A stretch of DNA of 64,000 nucleotides from Sulfurimonas sp. CG01_land_8_20_14_3_00_36_23 (GCA_002781365.1 PETN01000020.1:62001-126000); one strand, 5' to 3'. Positions 10,423 through 20,644 are shown, counted from the first letter of the stretch. Numbers and translations: made by a program. The notes: generated by a model from the letters alone, not told the origin.

Positions 10423-11005
10423 ACCAAACATCAAAAAAATAGTTATGGGTAAGTTTAAAGGCAAAACTATTAAATTGCCATCAGGTAAGACAACGAGAAG
10501 CTCAAAAAACATCGTTTTAGAATCTTTTTTTAACACTGTTCAGTTTGAAATTATAGATTCAACATTTGTTGAGGTTTTTTCTGGAAGTGGTTCTATCGGA
10601 CTTGAAGCACTGAGTCGAGGTGCAAAAAAAGTCATCTTTATGGAACAAGACAGAGATGCTCTTAAAGTTTTAAAAGAGAATATCTCTGCAACTGACCCTA
10701 GCGCATGCGAAGTTTTTAGTGGTGACAGTTTTGATAACATCAAAGCCGTAGTAAAACAATTGCAAAAAAACAGTTCAATGGCATACTTTTATATAGACCC
10801 ACCTTTTAGCATAAGAGAAGGGATGGAAGATATTTACGAGAAGATGATAAACATGATAGCCTCTTTTCCTGTTGAAGTTGTAAAACTAATCATCATTGAA
10901 CATATGACAGGTCTGGAACTTCCTGAAATATTAGGTGAATATGAGAAGAAAAAATCTAAAAAGTTTGGAAATACGAGTCTAACCTATTTTCAGGTTGAAG
11001 AGTAG
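10412..11005 (+). CDS. rsmD: 16S rRNA (guanine966-N2)-methyltransferase, RsmD family
   Basis: 'FVEVFSGSGSIGLEALSRGAKKVIFMEQD' and 'YFYIDPPF' motifs. Confidence 0.9.
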   Translation: MKNRPNIKKIVMGKFKGKTIKLPSGKTTRSSKNIVLESFFNTVQFEIIDSTFVEVFSGSGSIGLEALSRGAKKVIFMEQDRDALKVLKENISATDPSACEVFSGDSFDNIKAVVKQLQKNSSMAYFYIDPPFSIREGMEDIYEKMINMIASFPVEVVKLIIIEHMTGLELPEILGEYEKKKSKKFGNTSLTYFQVEE

Positions 11006-11023
11006 TCTCTAAAAAGAGTAAAG

Positions 11024-11039
11024 TGGAATAAGTATTGCT
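11024..11039 (+). promoter_or_regulatory. Sigma54 (-24/-12) promoter TGGAATAAGTATTGCT upstream of flgI
   Basis: GG-N10-GC spacing exact; located 26 bp before flgI ATG; a FlgR-like activator is encoded in the window. Confidence 0.7.
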
Positions 11040-11065
11040 ATATTTTCATAATTCAAGGACTGTTT

Positions 11066-12112
11066 ATGAAAAAATTTATTTTATTTTTACTTATTTGTAC
11101 AACTCTATTCTCTACAAAAATCAATGATGTTGCAAATATAGTTGGTGTCCGTGATAATCAGATAATCGGTTACTCTTTAGTCGTTGGTCTTAACAAAACT
11201 GGGGATGGAACTACTTCCAAATTTACGCTTCAATCTATATCGAACATGTTAAAAGCGATGAATATAGATATGAATGCTGTAGATATCAAATCAAAAAATG
11301 TTGCTGCTGTTGTTGTTACTGCAAAGTTGGGCTCTTTTTCAAGACAAGGGGATAAGCTTGATGTACTAGTTTCGTCTATTGGTGATGCTAAGTCACTCGA
11401 GGGTGGAACACTTTTAATGACTCCTTTAAAAGGGGTAGATGGAAAAATTTATGCTCTTGCTCAGGGAGCTGTGAGTATCGGTGGTAAAAACTCAAGAGGT
11501 GCTGGAAGTGAGTCGCATGCAACTGCTGGACTTGTTTTTGATGGTGCTATTGTTGAGAGAGAGATCAAGATAGATTTATACAATCAAGAGTATGTTACTT
11601 TGTCTCTCAAAGAGTCTAACTTTAAAAATTCTGTAGCAATCCAAAAAGCTATCAATAGCTTTTATAGTACGCAAGTTGCAGTAGCTATGGACCCTAGAAC
11701 TGTCAATCTAAAAAAACCACAAAACAAATCCATGATAGAGTTTTTAGCTGAAATCCAAGATATAGATATGGAGTACAACACTAAAAACAAGATTATCATT
11801 AATGAGAGAACGGGAACAATCATTGCTGGTATTGGCATAGAGGTTAAACCTATCATCATGACTCATGGAGATATAACCATTAAAATCAATGAGCAAGCAA
11901 CTCCAGATACACCAGCAGGTTCGGTTGTTGTTGATAAAAATTTGGTGATTGGTTTAAACGAAAATGAAGTATATACTAAAGAGGGGACTACAACAGTTGC
12001 CAATTTAGTAAGGTCTTTACAAAAATTAGGGGCTACACCAAAAGATATCATAGCCATTTTAGAAGCTATGAAAAGTGCAGGAAGTATATCTGCAGAACTA
12101 AAGGTACTTTAA
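11066..12112 (+). CDS. flgI: Flagellar P-ring protein FlgI
   Basis: 'IGYSLVVGLNKTGDGT', 'AQGAVSIGG', 'ATAGLVFDGAIVERE', 'IIAILEAMKSAGSISAELKVL'. Confidence 0.95.
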   Translation: MKKFILFLLICTTLFSTKINDVANIVGVRDNQIIGYSLVVGLNKTGDGTTSKFTLQSISNMLKAMNIDMNAVDIKSKNVAAVVVTAKLGSFSRQGDKLDVLVSSIGDAKSLEGGTLLMTPLKGVDGKIYALAQGAVSIGGKNSRGAGSESHATAGLVFDGAIVEREIKIDLYNQEYVTLSLKESNFKNSVAIQKAINSFYSTQVAVAMDPRTVNLKKPQNKSMIEFLAEIQDIDMEYNTKNKIIINERTGTIIAGIGIEVKPIIMTHGDITIKINEQATPDTPAGSVVVDKNLVIGLNENEVYTKEGTTTVANLVRSLQKLGATPKDIIAILEAMKSAGSISAELKVL

Positions 12113-12417
12113 TGAATACGAATGGATTGAGCTCTTTGAGCATAGACTCACGTTACTTAGCACAACAACACACTCTGCCTAAAATAGATCCAAAAGCTGA
12201 AAATGCAGAGCTTAGAAAACAGACAGATGCTTTTGAAGCAGTTATAGTGAAAATGTTGATGGACAACTCTATGAAAGATGATAAAAATCTTTTTTCACAA
12301 CAAAATGATCCAGGGGATAAGATATATAAATCCATGTATCGCGATGAACTCAGTAAAGCGAGTGCAGGGGGGTTTGGCTTTTCTCAAATGCTTTATGAGT
12401 ATTTGAGTGAAAGATAG
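12112..12417 (+). CDS. flgJ: FlgJ-like rod-binding protein (N-terminal domain only)
   Basis: 'AFEAVIVKMLMDNSMKDDKNLFSQQNDPGDKIYKSMYRDELSK'; follows flgI. Confidence 0.8.
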   Translation: MNTNGLSSLSIDSRYLAQQHTLPKIDPKAENAELRKQTDAFEAVIVKMLMDNSMKDDKNLFSQQNDPGDKIYKSMYRDELSKASAGGFGFSQMLYEYLSER

Positions 12418-12456
12418 AATTTAGTGAAGTTTTACTTGAACTTTTCTCCTAATTGT

Positions 12457-12462
12457 CGATAT
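12457..12462 (+). promoter_or_regulatory. Possible sigma28 -10 element (CGATAT) upstream of flgM
   Basis: CGATAT about 45 bp before flgM ATG; -35 element weak. Confidence 0.35.
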
Positions 12463-12506
12463 GTTTGTATAGTAAAAAACAAGAGCGATAATACAAAGGA
12501 AAAGTT

Positions 12507-12713
12507 ATGATTTCTCAACTTAATAGTTTGGCTGCTAAAAATGCTTATGCGAGCAGAAATAGTGAGTCAAAGACAGAGAACAAAGAGAGTGTAAATATCT
12601 CAAAACAGGGTGATATGAGCAAAGTTGATAAGATAAAAGAGTCTTTATCAGCTGGCGAATATAAAATTGATTTACAACAACTTTCAGAAAAGATAGCTGA
12701 AGCGTTATTGTAG
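12507..12713 (+). CDS. flgM: FlgM-like anti-sigma28 factor
   Basis: 68 aa; 'VDKIKESLSAGEYKIDLQQLSEKIAEALL'; position between flgJ and flgK. Confidence 0.8.
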   Translation: MISQLNSLAAKNAYASRNSESKTENKESVNISKQGDMSKVDKIKESLSAGEYKIDLQQLSEKIAEALL

Positions 12714-12738
12714 AGTATATACAAAACAGGGGTTTAAA

Positions 12739-13167
12739 ATGTTGTCTCATCATTTGCAGGGTGCTTTAAATAATTTAAGAGATTTAATCAGGATAACTGA
12801 GTTAGATATGGAAGATATAAAAGAAGCAAAGCATGAACCGCAATTTGAGAGATTGTCCTTAAAAGAAGAGACTATTAAAAGTTTCGAACAAAAAAAAGCT
12901 ATGATAGATTATGAGATTTCATCTTTAATGACTGCGCATCCAGATAAGGATTTGCCAGAGTTATTAAATGAAGAACAGCATGCGGCTCTAGATGAATTAA
13001 AAATAGAGCTATCAAACTTGAGAGATGTAAATAAGCGCTATGCAAAGTTAGTTTTAGCTGTGAGTAATCTTTACAATACATTTTTAGAAAGAATTGTTCC
13101 AACTGAAATGCAAGGATATAAAAAAGTTGCATCTAAAGACTCTGCTATCTTGCAGGTAAGGGTATAA
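12739..13167 (+). CDS. FlgN-like flagellar chaperone
   Basis: Helical 142-aa protein just before flgK; 'LLNEEQHAALDELKIELSNLRDVNKRYAKLVLAVSNLYNTFLERI'. Confidence 0.65.
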   Translation: MLSHHLQGALNNLRDLIRITELDMEDIKEAKHEPQFERLSLKEETIKSFEQKKAMIDYEISSLMTAHPDKDLPELLNEEQHAALDELKIELSNLRDVNKRYAKLVLAVSNLYNTFLERIVPTEMQGYKKVASKDSAILQVRV

Positions 13168-13168
13168 A

Positions 13169-15052
13169 ATGGCTTCTATATTTAACTCACTTCATATTGG
13201 TTACTCTGGGCTTAATGCTGCACAAGTCGGAATAGATACAACAGGTCATAATATAGCAAATGCTGAGAGTACAGGTTACTCAAGACAAAGAGTGATTACA
13301 GCTGCTGCTACTCCTATTACTACGCAGCCGGGACAGGTTGGAAATGGTGCACAAATTGTATCTATAGAGAGAATTTTTGACAACTTTGTTTTTGACAGAT
13401 ATACAAACCTCTCTTCAAGTAAAGAGTTTAGTGATTTTGAAAAAAAAACTTTAACAGAACTCTCTTCCTATTTCCCAGAAATAGATAATGTAGGTATCAA
13501 AGCTGATTTAAACGAGTTTTATAACATGTGGCAAACATTTGCTGATAATCCAGACAATGCTGCAATTAAATTAGCCCTTGCAAAGCAGACAGAAACACTT
13601 TCTACGCATATCACAAACACACAATCTCAAGTATTGTCTCTACAATCACAAATCAACACTGAGTTGGGTGTAAATATTAACGAAGTTAACACACTTGCAA
13701 AAGAGTTGGCTACTCTGAATGTAGCTATCGATACTGCTGAATCAGCTGGTCAATATTCAGCAAATGATTTAAGAGATAAAAGAAATGCTATCGAAGTGAA
13801 TATGGCAAAATTGATTGGGAGTAATGTAGTCTCAGGGCAATTAACTTCAAATATGCAAATTAATAGCTCTTCTAATACTAAAACAGGAAGTTATACTTTA
13901 AGCGTAAATGGTTTCAATATAGTGGATGGAAATACTTTTCATCCACTCAAGTTGCAAAACACAAATAATGTAAGTGGATTTTATAGTATTTCCTATGAGA
14001 GACAAGATGGTGCACTGATTCCATTGGAAGAAGTTATCAATGGTGGAAAAATTGGTTCTATCTTAAAGCTGAGGGGCGGTACTGTTGACACGACAAGCGG
14101 AGTGCCAACAAATGGTACCCTTCAAAAGGTAGTAAATGAACTTGATGCTTTTGCAAAAGGTCTTATAGAAGCAACAAATAATTTGTATGCTAAAACTCCA
14201 ACGACAAGTATGACTTCCAATACATTAACAAATGTGAGTGATGCAAGTTCAATTCTTAATTCACCACTCAATGTAAAGCCAGGTTCTTTTGACATTATAG
14301 TGCATGATATAGATGGAAATGAAACTGCACGTCGTACGATCAACATTAATTATGTAACTACGATGTCAGGAGTTGCTGGGTCAAATTCAATTCAAGGGCA
14401 AATAGAGGCACAGGTTGATGATAATGGCGATGGCAATGCCAACAATGATATAGATAATTTTATTAACTATAATTGGGCGATTTTTGCAAGTGGAGACAAT
14501 GCATTAGAGTTAACTATGAACCCTCAATCGGCATCTAAAGGATATACTTTTTCTATTGAAGACAGCTTAACTACGACTGCTTTCGCCTCAGGAAGTAACT
14601 TTGCAGGTGCTCTTGGATTAAGTAGATTTTTTGATGGTGATACTGCAAAAAATATTGGGTTGAACAATGCATTAAAAACGAATCCAACGCTTATCTCCTC
14701 TGGATATGGTTCTACGGCAGGTGACAATAGACTAGCTTTAGATATGATTCAACAACAGTTTGAAAATTATGATTTCAGTGTTGCAAATATTAACTACAAC
14801 TCTACAACCTATGGAATGTTTGACATTATTGCCACAGAGGTTGGCACAGCTACAAATACAGCTATTACAACAAATGACACTGTTACAGCTCAGTTTAACT
14901 CAACTGAGATGGAATACACATCTGTGTCAAAAGTAGCGATAGATGAAGAGATGACAAATCTTATAAGATACCAAACATCATACGGAGCAGCTGCAAAAGT
15001 TATAACAACAATCGATCAGATGATGCAGACACTTCTTGGAATTAAACAATAA
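13169..15052 (+). CDS. flgK: Flagellar hook-associated protein 1
   Basis: 'SLHIGYSGLNAAQVGIDTTGHNIANAESTGYSRQRV' N-terminus and 'DEEMTNLIRYQTSYGAAAKVITTIDQMMQTLLGI' C-terminus. Confidence 0.95.
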   Translation: MASIFNSLHIGYSGLNAAQVGIDTTGHNIANAESTGYSRQRVITAAATPITTQPGQVGNGAQIVSIERIFDNFVFDRYTNLSSSKEFSDFEKKTLTELSSYFPEIDNVGIKADLNEFYNMWQTFADNPDNAAIKLALAKQTETLSTHITNTQSQVLSLQSQINTELGVNINEVNTLAKELATLNVAIDTAESAGQYSANDLRDKRNAIEVNMAKLIGSNVVSGQLTSNMQINSSSNTKTGSYTLSVNGFNIVDGNTFHPLKLQNTNNVSGFYSISYERQDGALIPLEEVINGGKIGSILKLRGGTVDTTSGVPTNGTLQKVVNELDAFAKGLIEATNNLYAKTPTTSMTSNTLTNVSDASSILNSPLNVKPGSFDIIVHDIDGNETARRTININYVTTMSGVAGSNSIQGQIEAQVDDNGDGNANNDIDNFINYNWAIFASGDNALELTMNPQSASKGYTFSIEDSLTTTAFASGSNFAGALGLSRFFDGDTAKNIGLNNALKTNPTLISSGYGSTAGDNRLALDMIQQQFENYDFSVANINYNSTTYGMFDIIATEVGTATNTAITTNDTVTAQFNSTEMEYTSVSKVAIDEEMTNLIRYQTSYGAAAKVITTIDQMMQTLLGIKQ

Positions 15053-15854
15053 ATTGCCTTTTTTTAGTATAGTTGTCCTTTTATCAGTACTTTTATTCTC
15101 TTTCTTTGGCTCTATCTTTTATGATTTTGATGCCTATGCTCTAGATAGTCACTCTATTTTAGTTCCTCCTTCACTGGAACATCTTTTAGGGACAGACAGA
15201 TTGGGGCGCGACATATTGGCTCGCTTGATGGAAGGCGGTAAAATATCTATTATTATAGGTGTTGGTAGTGCTTTTATCGCTTCTTTTATCGGACTTATTC
15301 TTGGTTCCATGGCAGGATACTTTAGAGGAAGTGTAGATAAAGGCTTTATTATCTTAGTAGACCTCTTTTTAACCTTTCCAACCTTCTTTTTGCTTTTAGC
15401 ACTTGTGAGTTACGTGAATGCTTCGGCTTGGGTTTTAATCGTGATTATCTCCATCACAGGTTGGATGACCACCGCAAGACTTATACGTTCTGAAAGTTTT
15501 AGCATCACTTCAAAGCCTTTTATAAAAATTTTAAACATTGCTAATGTGAGTAAAGTTAAAATATTATTTAAATACTATGCGCCAATCCTTGCTCCAATCT
15601 ATTTCGTGAGTTTTACTTTTGGAGTAGGGGGTGCAATACTTGCAGAATCTGGTCTGAGTTTTTTAGGACTTGGAATCGTAGCTCCTCAAATGAGTTGGGG
15701 AACTATACTCAGTAGTGGAAAAGATGTGGTGCAGATAGCATGGTGGGTAAGTTTCTTCCCTGGACTTATGATATTTCTAGTTACATTTTCGCTTATTAAT
15801 ATCTCAAATTATCTTCAACAATTAACAAATCGTAAGCAGATACAAAACCAATAG
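15036..15854 (+). CDS. DppC-type ABC transporter permease
   Basis: 'HLLGTDRLGRDILARLMEGGKISIIIGVGSAFIASFIGLILGSMAGYFRG' and 'ILAESGLSFLGLGI'; TTG start overlapping flgK end. Confidence 0.85.
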   Translation: MELNNKLPFFSIVVLLSVLLFSFFGSIFYDFDAYALDSHSILVPPSLEHLLGTDRLGRDILARLMEGGKISIIIGVGSAFIASFIGLILGSMAGYFRGSVDKGFIILVDLFLTFPTFFLLLALVSYVNASAWVLIVIISITGWMTTARLIRSESFSITSKPFIKILNIANVSKVKILFKYYAPILAPIYFVSFTFGVGGAILAESGLSFLGLGIVAPQMSWGTILSSGKDVVQIAWWVSFFPGLMIFLVTFSLINISNYLQQLTNRKQIQNQ

Positions 15855-15960
15855 CAAGTGCAAATTTAAGTTTCGCTAAATCAATTTTTTATTATTAATT
15901 TACGAGGAGTTCTTTAGTATACACTGCTATAATATTTGAAAATTAAATTAAAGTTTTGAA

Positions 15961-17307
15961 ATGAATATTTTTCGATTTTTAGCTCTTGCCTTATTCGTAA
16001 TATCTTCTACTTCTGTGAATGCAAATGATGATTCAAAAAAACAGACACAGTGGGGAGACGTGTCCGGTCAACTTCGTTTTTATTATATCTTTGAACCCTC
16101 CTATGTAAAAAGTGGTAGAACAAACGATTATAGTGTGGACGGCAGTGCAATCGGTGGTCACATCCGCTACACTTCTCCTATTTTTTCCAACTTTGGTGCT
16201 TCTACTGCGCTCTATTATGCACAAGATAGTGGACTAAACAATATGAATGACCCAGATACAATGGTTGCTGCGGGACGTTTTTTTACAAAAGATTATTCAG
16301 CAAAAGCAGTTCTTGGAGAGTTGAACCTTTTTTATAAAGATAAACATCACCATGTTGTTGTAGGACGTCAAAAAATAGATTCACCTTTAACAAATTCCAT
16401 CTCAACTTACATGCCAAATATGTTTGAAGCACTTTACTACTTAAACTCGCAATTGGATGAGAACCAATTTACCTTATTGCAAATTAACAATATGGCATTT
16501 GGCACAAGAGCTCCAGTAGAGTTTGGACTCATAGGGGAGACAACAAGAACAGCTGGCAGTACACAAAGTGCACTTGAGAGCAGAGGAAAATTTCTACCCA
16601 TAGGCGAGCAAGTTTTAGCTAATGACTCATCCTATACAAATGGAGTTACAGGTGTAGCCCTTACAAACACTTCATTGCATAACACTACTTTTCGAGCGTG
16701 GGATTTTTATGCTTACGATATTATCAATATGCTTTATCTAGACGCAAGCTATAAAAATAGTTATGATGATTTGTCTTACTCTTTTTCGGCGCAGTACTTA
16801 AATGTTAACAGTGTTGGCAAGAATCTGGCTTCTGCTTGGTTAGATAAAAATAGTGCATATCTCATGGGTGTGAAGGCTGGAGTTACTTATAAAAATATCT
16901 CAACTTACATAGCATACAACCACTCAGGCGATGCAAAGTTACTAAATCCATTTGGAGGAGATCCAGCATATACCTCCTCATTTTTTTCAAGAAATGCTTA
17001 TAGAGCAAATGTAGATGCCTATAAATTAGGGCTTGTTTTTGCAGTTGCTAAAAACTTCAAAGTTATTGCAAGCCATGCTGAGTATGGACAATCAACAACA
17101 ACGGGAACATTCGCATCAGCACAACCTGTTGAAGCCCCTGCAAAACCAAAAACAGATGCGAGAGAATCTGCTTTACTATTTTCATATAATCCGATAAAAT
17201 CTCTCAATATTTTAACAGGTGCTATTTATAAAAATAGTGAATATTATTATGCTTCTAAGCAGGTTAATCTTCTTGATTTAGACCTGCTTATTACATATAA
17301 ATTTTAA
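15961..17307 (+). CDS. Outer-membrane porin, OprD-like
   Basis: Signal peptide, 'GDVSGQLRFYYI', alternating beta-strand pattern, terminal aromatic 'ITYKF'. Confidence 0.7.
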   Translation: MNIFRFLALALFVISSTSVNANDDSKKQTQWGDVSGQLRFYYIFEPSYVKSGRTNDYSVDGSAIGGHIRYTSPIFSNFGASTALYYAQDSGLNNMNDPDTMVAAGRFFTKDYSAKAVLGELNLFYKDKHHHVVVGRQKIDSPLTNSISTYMPNMFEALYYLNSQLDENQFTLLQINNMAFGTRAPVEFGLIGETTRTAGSTQSALESRGKFLPIGEQVLANDSSYTNGVTGVALTNTSLHNTTFRAWDFYAYDIINMLYLDASYKNSYDDLSYSFSAQYLNVNSVGKNLASAWLDKNSAYLMGVKAGVTYKNISTYIAYNHSGDAKLLNPFGGDPAYTSSFFSRNAYRANVDAYKLGLVFAVAKNFKVIASHAEYGQSTTTGTFASAQPVEAPAKPKTDARESALLFSYNPIKSLNILTGAIYKNSEYYYASKQVNLLDLDLLITYKF

Positions 17308-17322
17308 AAGAGGGCGTGAGTT

Positions 17323-18060
17323 ATGATTAAGATTATAGTCATTTTTTTACTAACACTCTCATTTCTGCAGGCAACAGATAAAAAACTTAGCATAAATTCA
17401 GGATTCCCATATCCAGAGACAAACCTTGTAGAATCCATAGTATCAGAGGGGTTTAAAAGAGCAAACATACCTTTTACATATCAGACGCTTCCTGCTGAGC
17501 GCTCTTTAAGAAATGTAAACTTTAGCATTGATGATGTCGAAGCAGGAAGGATTTGGGACATTGCCAAAATCTACCCAAATCTAGTCCGAATCCCTGTTGC
17601 TATTCATAGTATCGATATTGTATTACTAATGAAAAAAGATCTTCATATTCATAAAACTTCAGATCTTGCATCATACAATGTTGGACTCATTAGGGGTGTT
17701 AAAATTGCAGAATCTATTGCTAACAAAGTGAAACCTCTCTCTGTAACCATAGCTACTTCTTACTTGATGCTTATAAAAATGCTCAACAATAATCGCATAG
17801 ATGTTATTCTTGCAAGCAAAATAGCAGTGCTAACCATGTTAAGTGAAATAAAGGAAAATGGATTGATTATGACTTCTCAACCTCTTGTCACACTCCCTTT
17901 ATACACATACCTCAATAAAAAGCATGAGGCACTAGTACCTAAATTAGAGGCATCCTACAAATCAATGAATGAAGATGGCACAATTGAAAAACTGCATAAA
18001 CTTTTTTTAAATAATTTTGAAAAAAACATTAGAGGTTCTGTGAGTATTATAAATGATTAA
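17323..18060 (+). CDS. Periplasmic substrate-binding protein, family 3-like
   Basis: Signal peptide, 'GFPYPETNLVESIVSEGFKRANIPFTYQTLPAERSL', 'NVGLIRGVKIAE'. Confidence 0.7.
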   Translation: MIKIIVIFLLTLSFLQATDKKLSINSGFPYPETNLVESIVSEGFKRANIPFTYQTLPAERSLRNVNFSIDDVEAGRIWDIAKIYPNLVRIPVAIHSIDIVLLMKKDLHIHKTSDLASYNVGLIRGVKIAESIANKVKPLSVTIATSYLMLIKMLNNNRIDVILASKIAVLTMLSEIKENGLIMTSQPLVTLPLYTYLNKKHEALVPKLEASYKSMNEDGTIEKLHKLFLNNFEKNIRGSVSIIND

Positions 18061-19162
18061 GAACTTTTTTTATAACTATTTTGTGAGCAGAAAAATATCG
18101 TTTAAATTGATGTTCCTTACAATCCTTTTTAGTGCATTTATAACACTGTTTATTACAATGCTTCAACTCTATATGGACTATAGAAATGGTATTAAAGAGA
18201 TTAACAATCAATTTTCTCTTGTAGAAAGCGGTTATAAAGCAAGTATTGAACAGAGTGTTTGGGTTTTTGACAAAGAACAAGCACTCTTGCAACTTGATAG
18301 TATTTTAAATTTACCTGATATCGAATATGCAAAAATCAAGCTTTTAGACAGTAACTATTTGGAGCGTGGAAAAGAGACAAATAGCACCTTCGTAACAAAA
18401 CAGATGATACTTACATACCTACACAATGCTAAGGAGATAACACTCGGTGAACTAGTTGTAGTTGCAGACTTAAGTAGACTTTACCAGCAACTCATCGATA
18501 AAACTATTGTCATACTCTTTTCCCAAGCAATTAAAACTTTTCTTACTTCGTTTTTTATTCTCTTTTTATTTCAAATATTGGTAACGCGCCACCTAGAGCA
18601 AATTGCAAGATTTACAAAAAAACTAAAAGTTGATACAAAACCCGAACACTTGAGCCTCAATAAACTAAGTTCAGATTCAACGCGTGATGAGCTAGACAAT
18701 CTCACAGAAGCTATCAACGTTATGCAAGATGAGATATATAAATCCTTTTTAAATGTCTCTTCTGAGTTAAAAGCCAGAAAAATAGCTGAGCAATCTTTAC
18801 TAGAGTACAAAAAAGCTTTTGATGAAAGTGCCTATGTCTCCAAAAGTGATATTTCTGGAAAAATTACTTATGTAAATGATGCCTTATGCCAGATTTCTGG
18901 ATATACAAGAGAAGAACTGATTGGAAAATCACATAGTATTTTTAGAAGCAAAAGGACACCTACATCTCTATTTGACAATATGTGGGAAACTATAAAAAAT
19001 AAAAAATCTTGGAAAGGAAACCTTGAAGATATTAAGAAGGATGGCACCTCTTTTTATGTTTACTCGACTATCATCCCTATATTAGATAGCAATGGTGAGA
19101 CTATAGAGTATATTGCTTCTCGTTACGATATTACAGAACTTGTAGAAAAAGAAAGACTTTAG
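18053..19162 (+). CDS. Membrane sensor with PAS domain; 5' part of frameshifted PAS-GGDEF-EAL protein
   Basis: Two TM segments, PAS 'GKITYVNDALCQISGYTREELIGKSHSIFRS'; ends at 'ITELVEKERL*' where a GGDEF linker would start. Confidence 0.75.
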   Translation: MIKNFFYNYFVSRKISFKLMFLTILFSAFITLFITMLQLYMDYRNGIKEINNQFSLVESGYKASIEQSVWVFDKEQALLQLDSILNLPDIEYAKIKLLDSNYLERGKETNSTFVTKQMILTYLHNAKEITLGELVVVADLSRLYQQLIDKTIVILFSQAIKTFLTSFFILFLFQILVTRHLEQIARFTKKLKVDTKPEHLSLNKLSSDSTRDELDNLTEAINVMQDEIYKSFLNVSSELKARKIAEQSLLEYKKAFDESAYVSKSDISGKITYVNDALCQISGYTREELIGKSHSIFRSKRTPTSLFDNMWETIKNKKSWKGNLEDIKKDGTSFYVYSTIIPILDSNGETIEYIASRYDITELVEKERL

Positions 19163-19182
19163 AAAAACATTATGAAACAGAT

Positions 19183-20400
19183 ATGCTTACAAAACTTGGC
19201 AATCGTTTCAAGCTTTTAAATGATATTCAAAGTAGTAATAAACCTGCGCTTGCAATTATAGATATTGACTCGTTTAAAGAGATTAACGATTTTTACGGAC
19301 ACGAGATAGGCGACAATGTTATAGTAGAATTCTCTAAAAGATTAGATGATTTTATCAGTGACCAATTTACTGAAGTCTATAGACTTCAAGCAGACCAATT
19401 TGCATTTTTATACAGAGAGTGTTCTTCTAAGGAAAGCTTTGAAAGCAGGATACAAGAGCTGATAGTAGAGCTGACAAACAAACCCATATTTTTTGAACAG
19501 CATGAGATACTTCTTGGGGTTAGTGTAGGTATCTCTTTTGAGAAAAAAGAGCTCTTTATCAATGCAGATATTGCACTGAAGATGGCAAAACAATCAAAAA
19601 AGAATTATGTCACTTATACTAAAGATTTCAATATAGAACAAGAGTATGAGAACAATTTAATATGGTCAAAAAAAATAAAAAAAGCTCTTGATGAAGATAG
19701 AATTGTTGCATTTTTTCAACCTATTTACAATAAACGGACCAAAAAAATCGAGAAGTTTGAAGCATTAGTGCGTATGATAGAGCCAGACGAGGAGATAATC
19801 TCTCCATTTTTCTTTTTGGAAATCTCGAAAAAAGCAAAACTTTATCCAAAAATCACAATGCTTATGATTGATAAAGCAATTAAAGCTGCTTTATCGCACG
19901 ACTATGCGATTTCATTAAATATTACAATAGAAGATATCTTAAATCAAGAGGTTAACAACTACCTTATACAAAGCATACAGGAAAGTGGAGTCGGTAAAAA
20001 AATAGTCATTGAACTTGTTGAATCAGAGGGGATAGAAAATTTCGAAGAAGTCTACTCCTTTATAAAACAAGTTAAACTTTTCGGTTGTAAATTAGCCATA
20101 GATGATTTTGGAACTGGATACTCAAATTTTGAGTATCTTTTAAAACTAGATATAGACTATATTAAGATTGATGGTTCACTTGTTAAAGAACTAGACAAAA
20201 ATGAGCATATGCGTCTTATTGCAAAGACAATTGTTGCATTTGCAAAAACAGCAAATATGAAAACTATCGCAGAGTTTGTATCACATAAAGAGATAATGGA
20301 GATTGTAGAAGAGATTGGGGTTGATTATATTCAGGGCTATTATATTGGTAAACCAGTGCCTTATGATGAAATTTCAAGTTTTAAAAACATCTCTCTATAA
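19183..20400 (+). CDS. GGDEF-EAL domains; 3' part of frameshifted gene
   Basis: 'TKLGNRFKLLNDI', 'IDIDSFKEINDFYGHEIGDNV', 'AFFQPIYNKRTKKIEKFEALVR', 'IDDFGTGYSNFEYLLKLDIDYIKIDGSLV'. Confidence 0.8.
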   Translation: MLTKLGNRFKLLNDIQSSNKPALAIIDIDSFKEINDFYGHEIGDNVIVEFSKRLDDFISDQFTEVYRLQADQFAFLYRECSSKESFESRIQELIVELTNKPIFFEQHEILLGVSVGISFEKKELFINADIALKMAKQSKKNYVTYTKDFNIEQEYENNLIWSKKIKKALDEDRIVAFFQPIYNKRTKKIEKFEALVRMIEPDEEIISPFFFLEISKKAKLYPKITMLMIDKAIKAALSHDYAISLNITIEDILNQEVNNYLIQSIQESGVGKKIVIELVESEGIENFEEVYSFIKQVKLFGCKLAIDDFGTGYSNFEYLLKLDIDYIKIDGSLVKELDKNEHMRLIAKTIVAFAKTANMKTIAEFVSHKEIMEIVEEIGVDYIQGYYIGKPVPYDEISSFKNISL

Positions 20401-20540
20401 AAAAGGTTTACTGGCATACTTAGATGCATTCATATTGATAAGTCAAATGGATTGTTTTGAGATAAGTGTGTATAAATAAAAGTAATAGGGATTAGTGTTT
20501 TAGCTACTCTATAGCTACCGTGAGACAAGAAGGCTTGAAA

Positions 20541-20560
20541 AGTCCCTAAAACAGGGCTTT
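20541..20560 (-). terminator. Probable terminator hairpin downstream of tRNA-Asn
   Basis: CCCT-loop-AGGG hairpin followed on the minus strand by CTTTT. Confidence 0.45.
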
Positions 20561-20569
20561 AAAAGTTTA

Positions 20570-20644
20570 TGGCTCCGAATACTGGATTCGAACCAGTGAC
20601 CAAGTGATTAACAGTCACCTACTCTACCGCTGAGCTAATTCGGA
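20570..20644 (-). tRNA. tRNA-Asn (GTT), CCA encoded
   Basis: Reverse complement TCCGAATTAGCTCAGCGGTAGAGTAGGTGACTGTTAATCACTTGGTCACTGGTTCGAATCCAGTATTCGGAGCCA folds as a cloverleaf. Confidence 0.95.
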
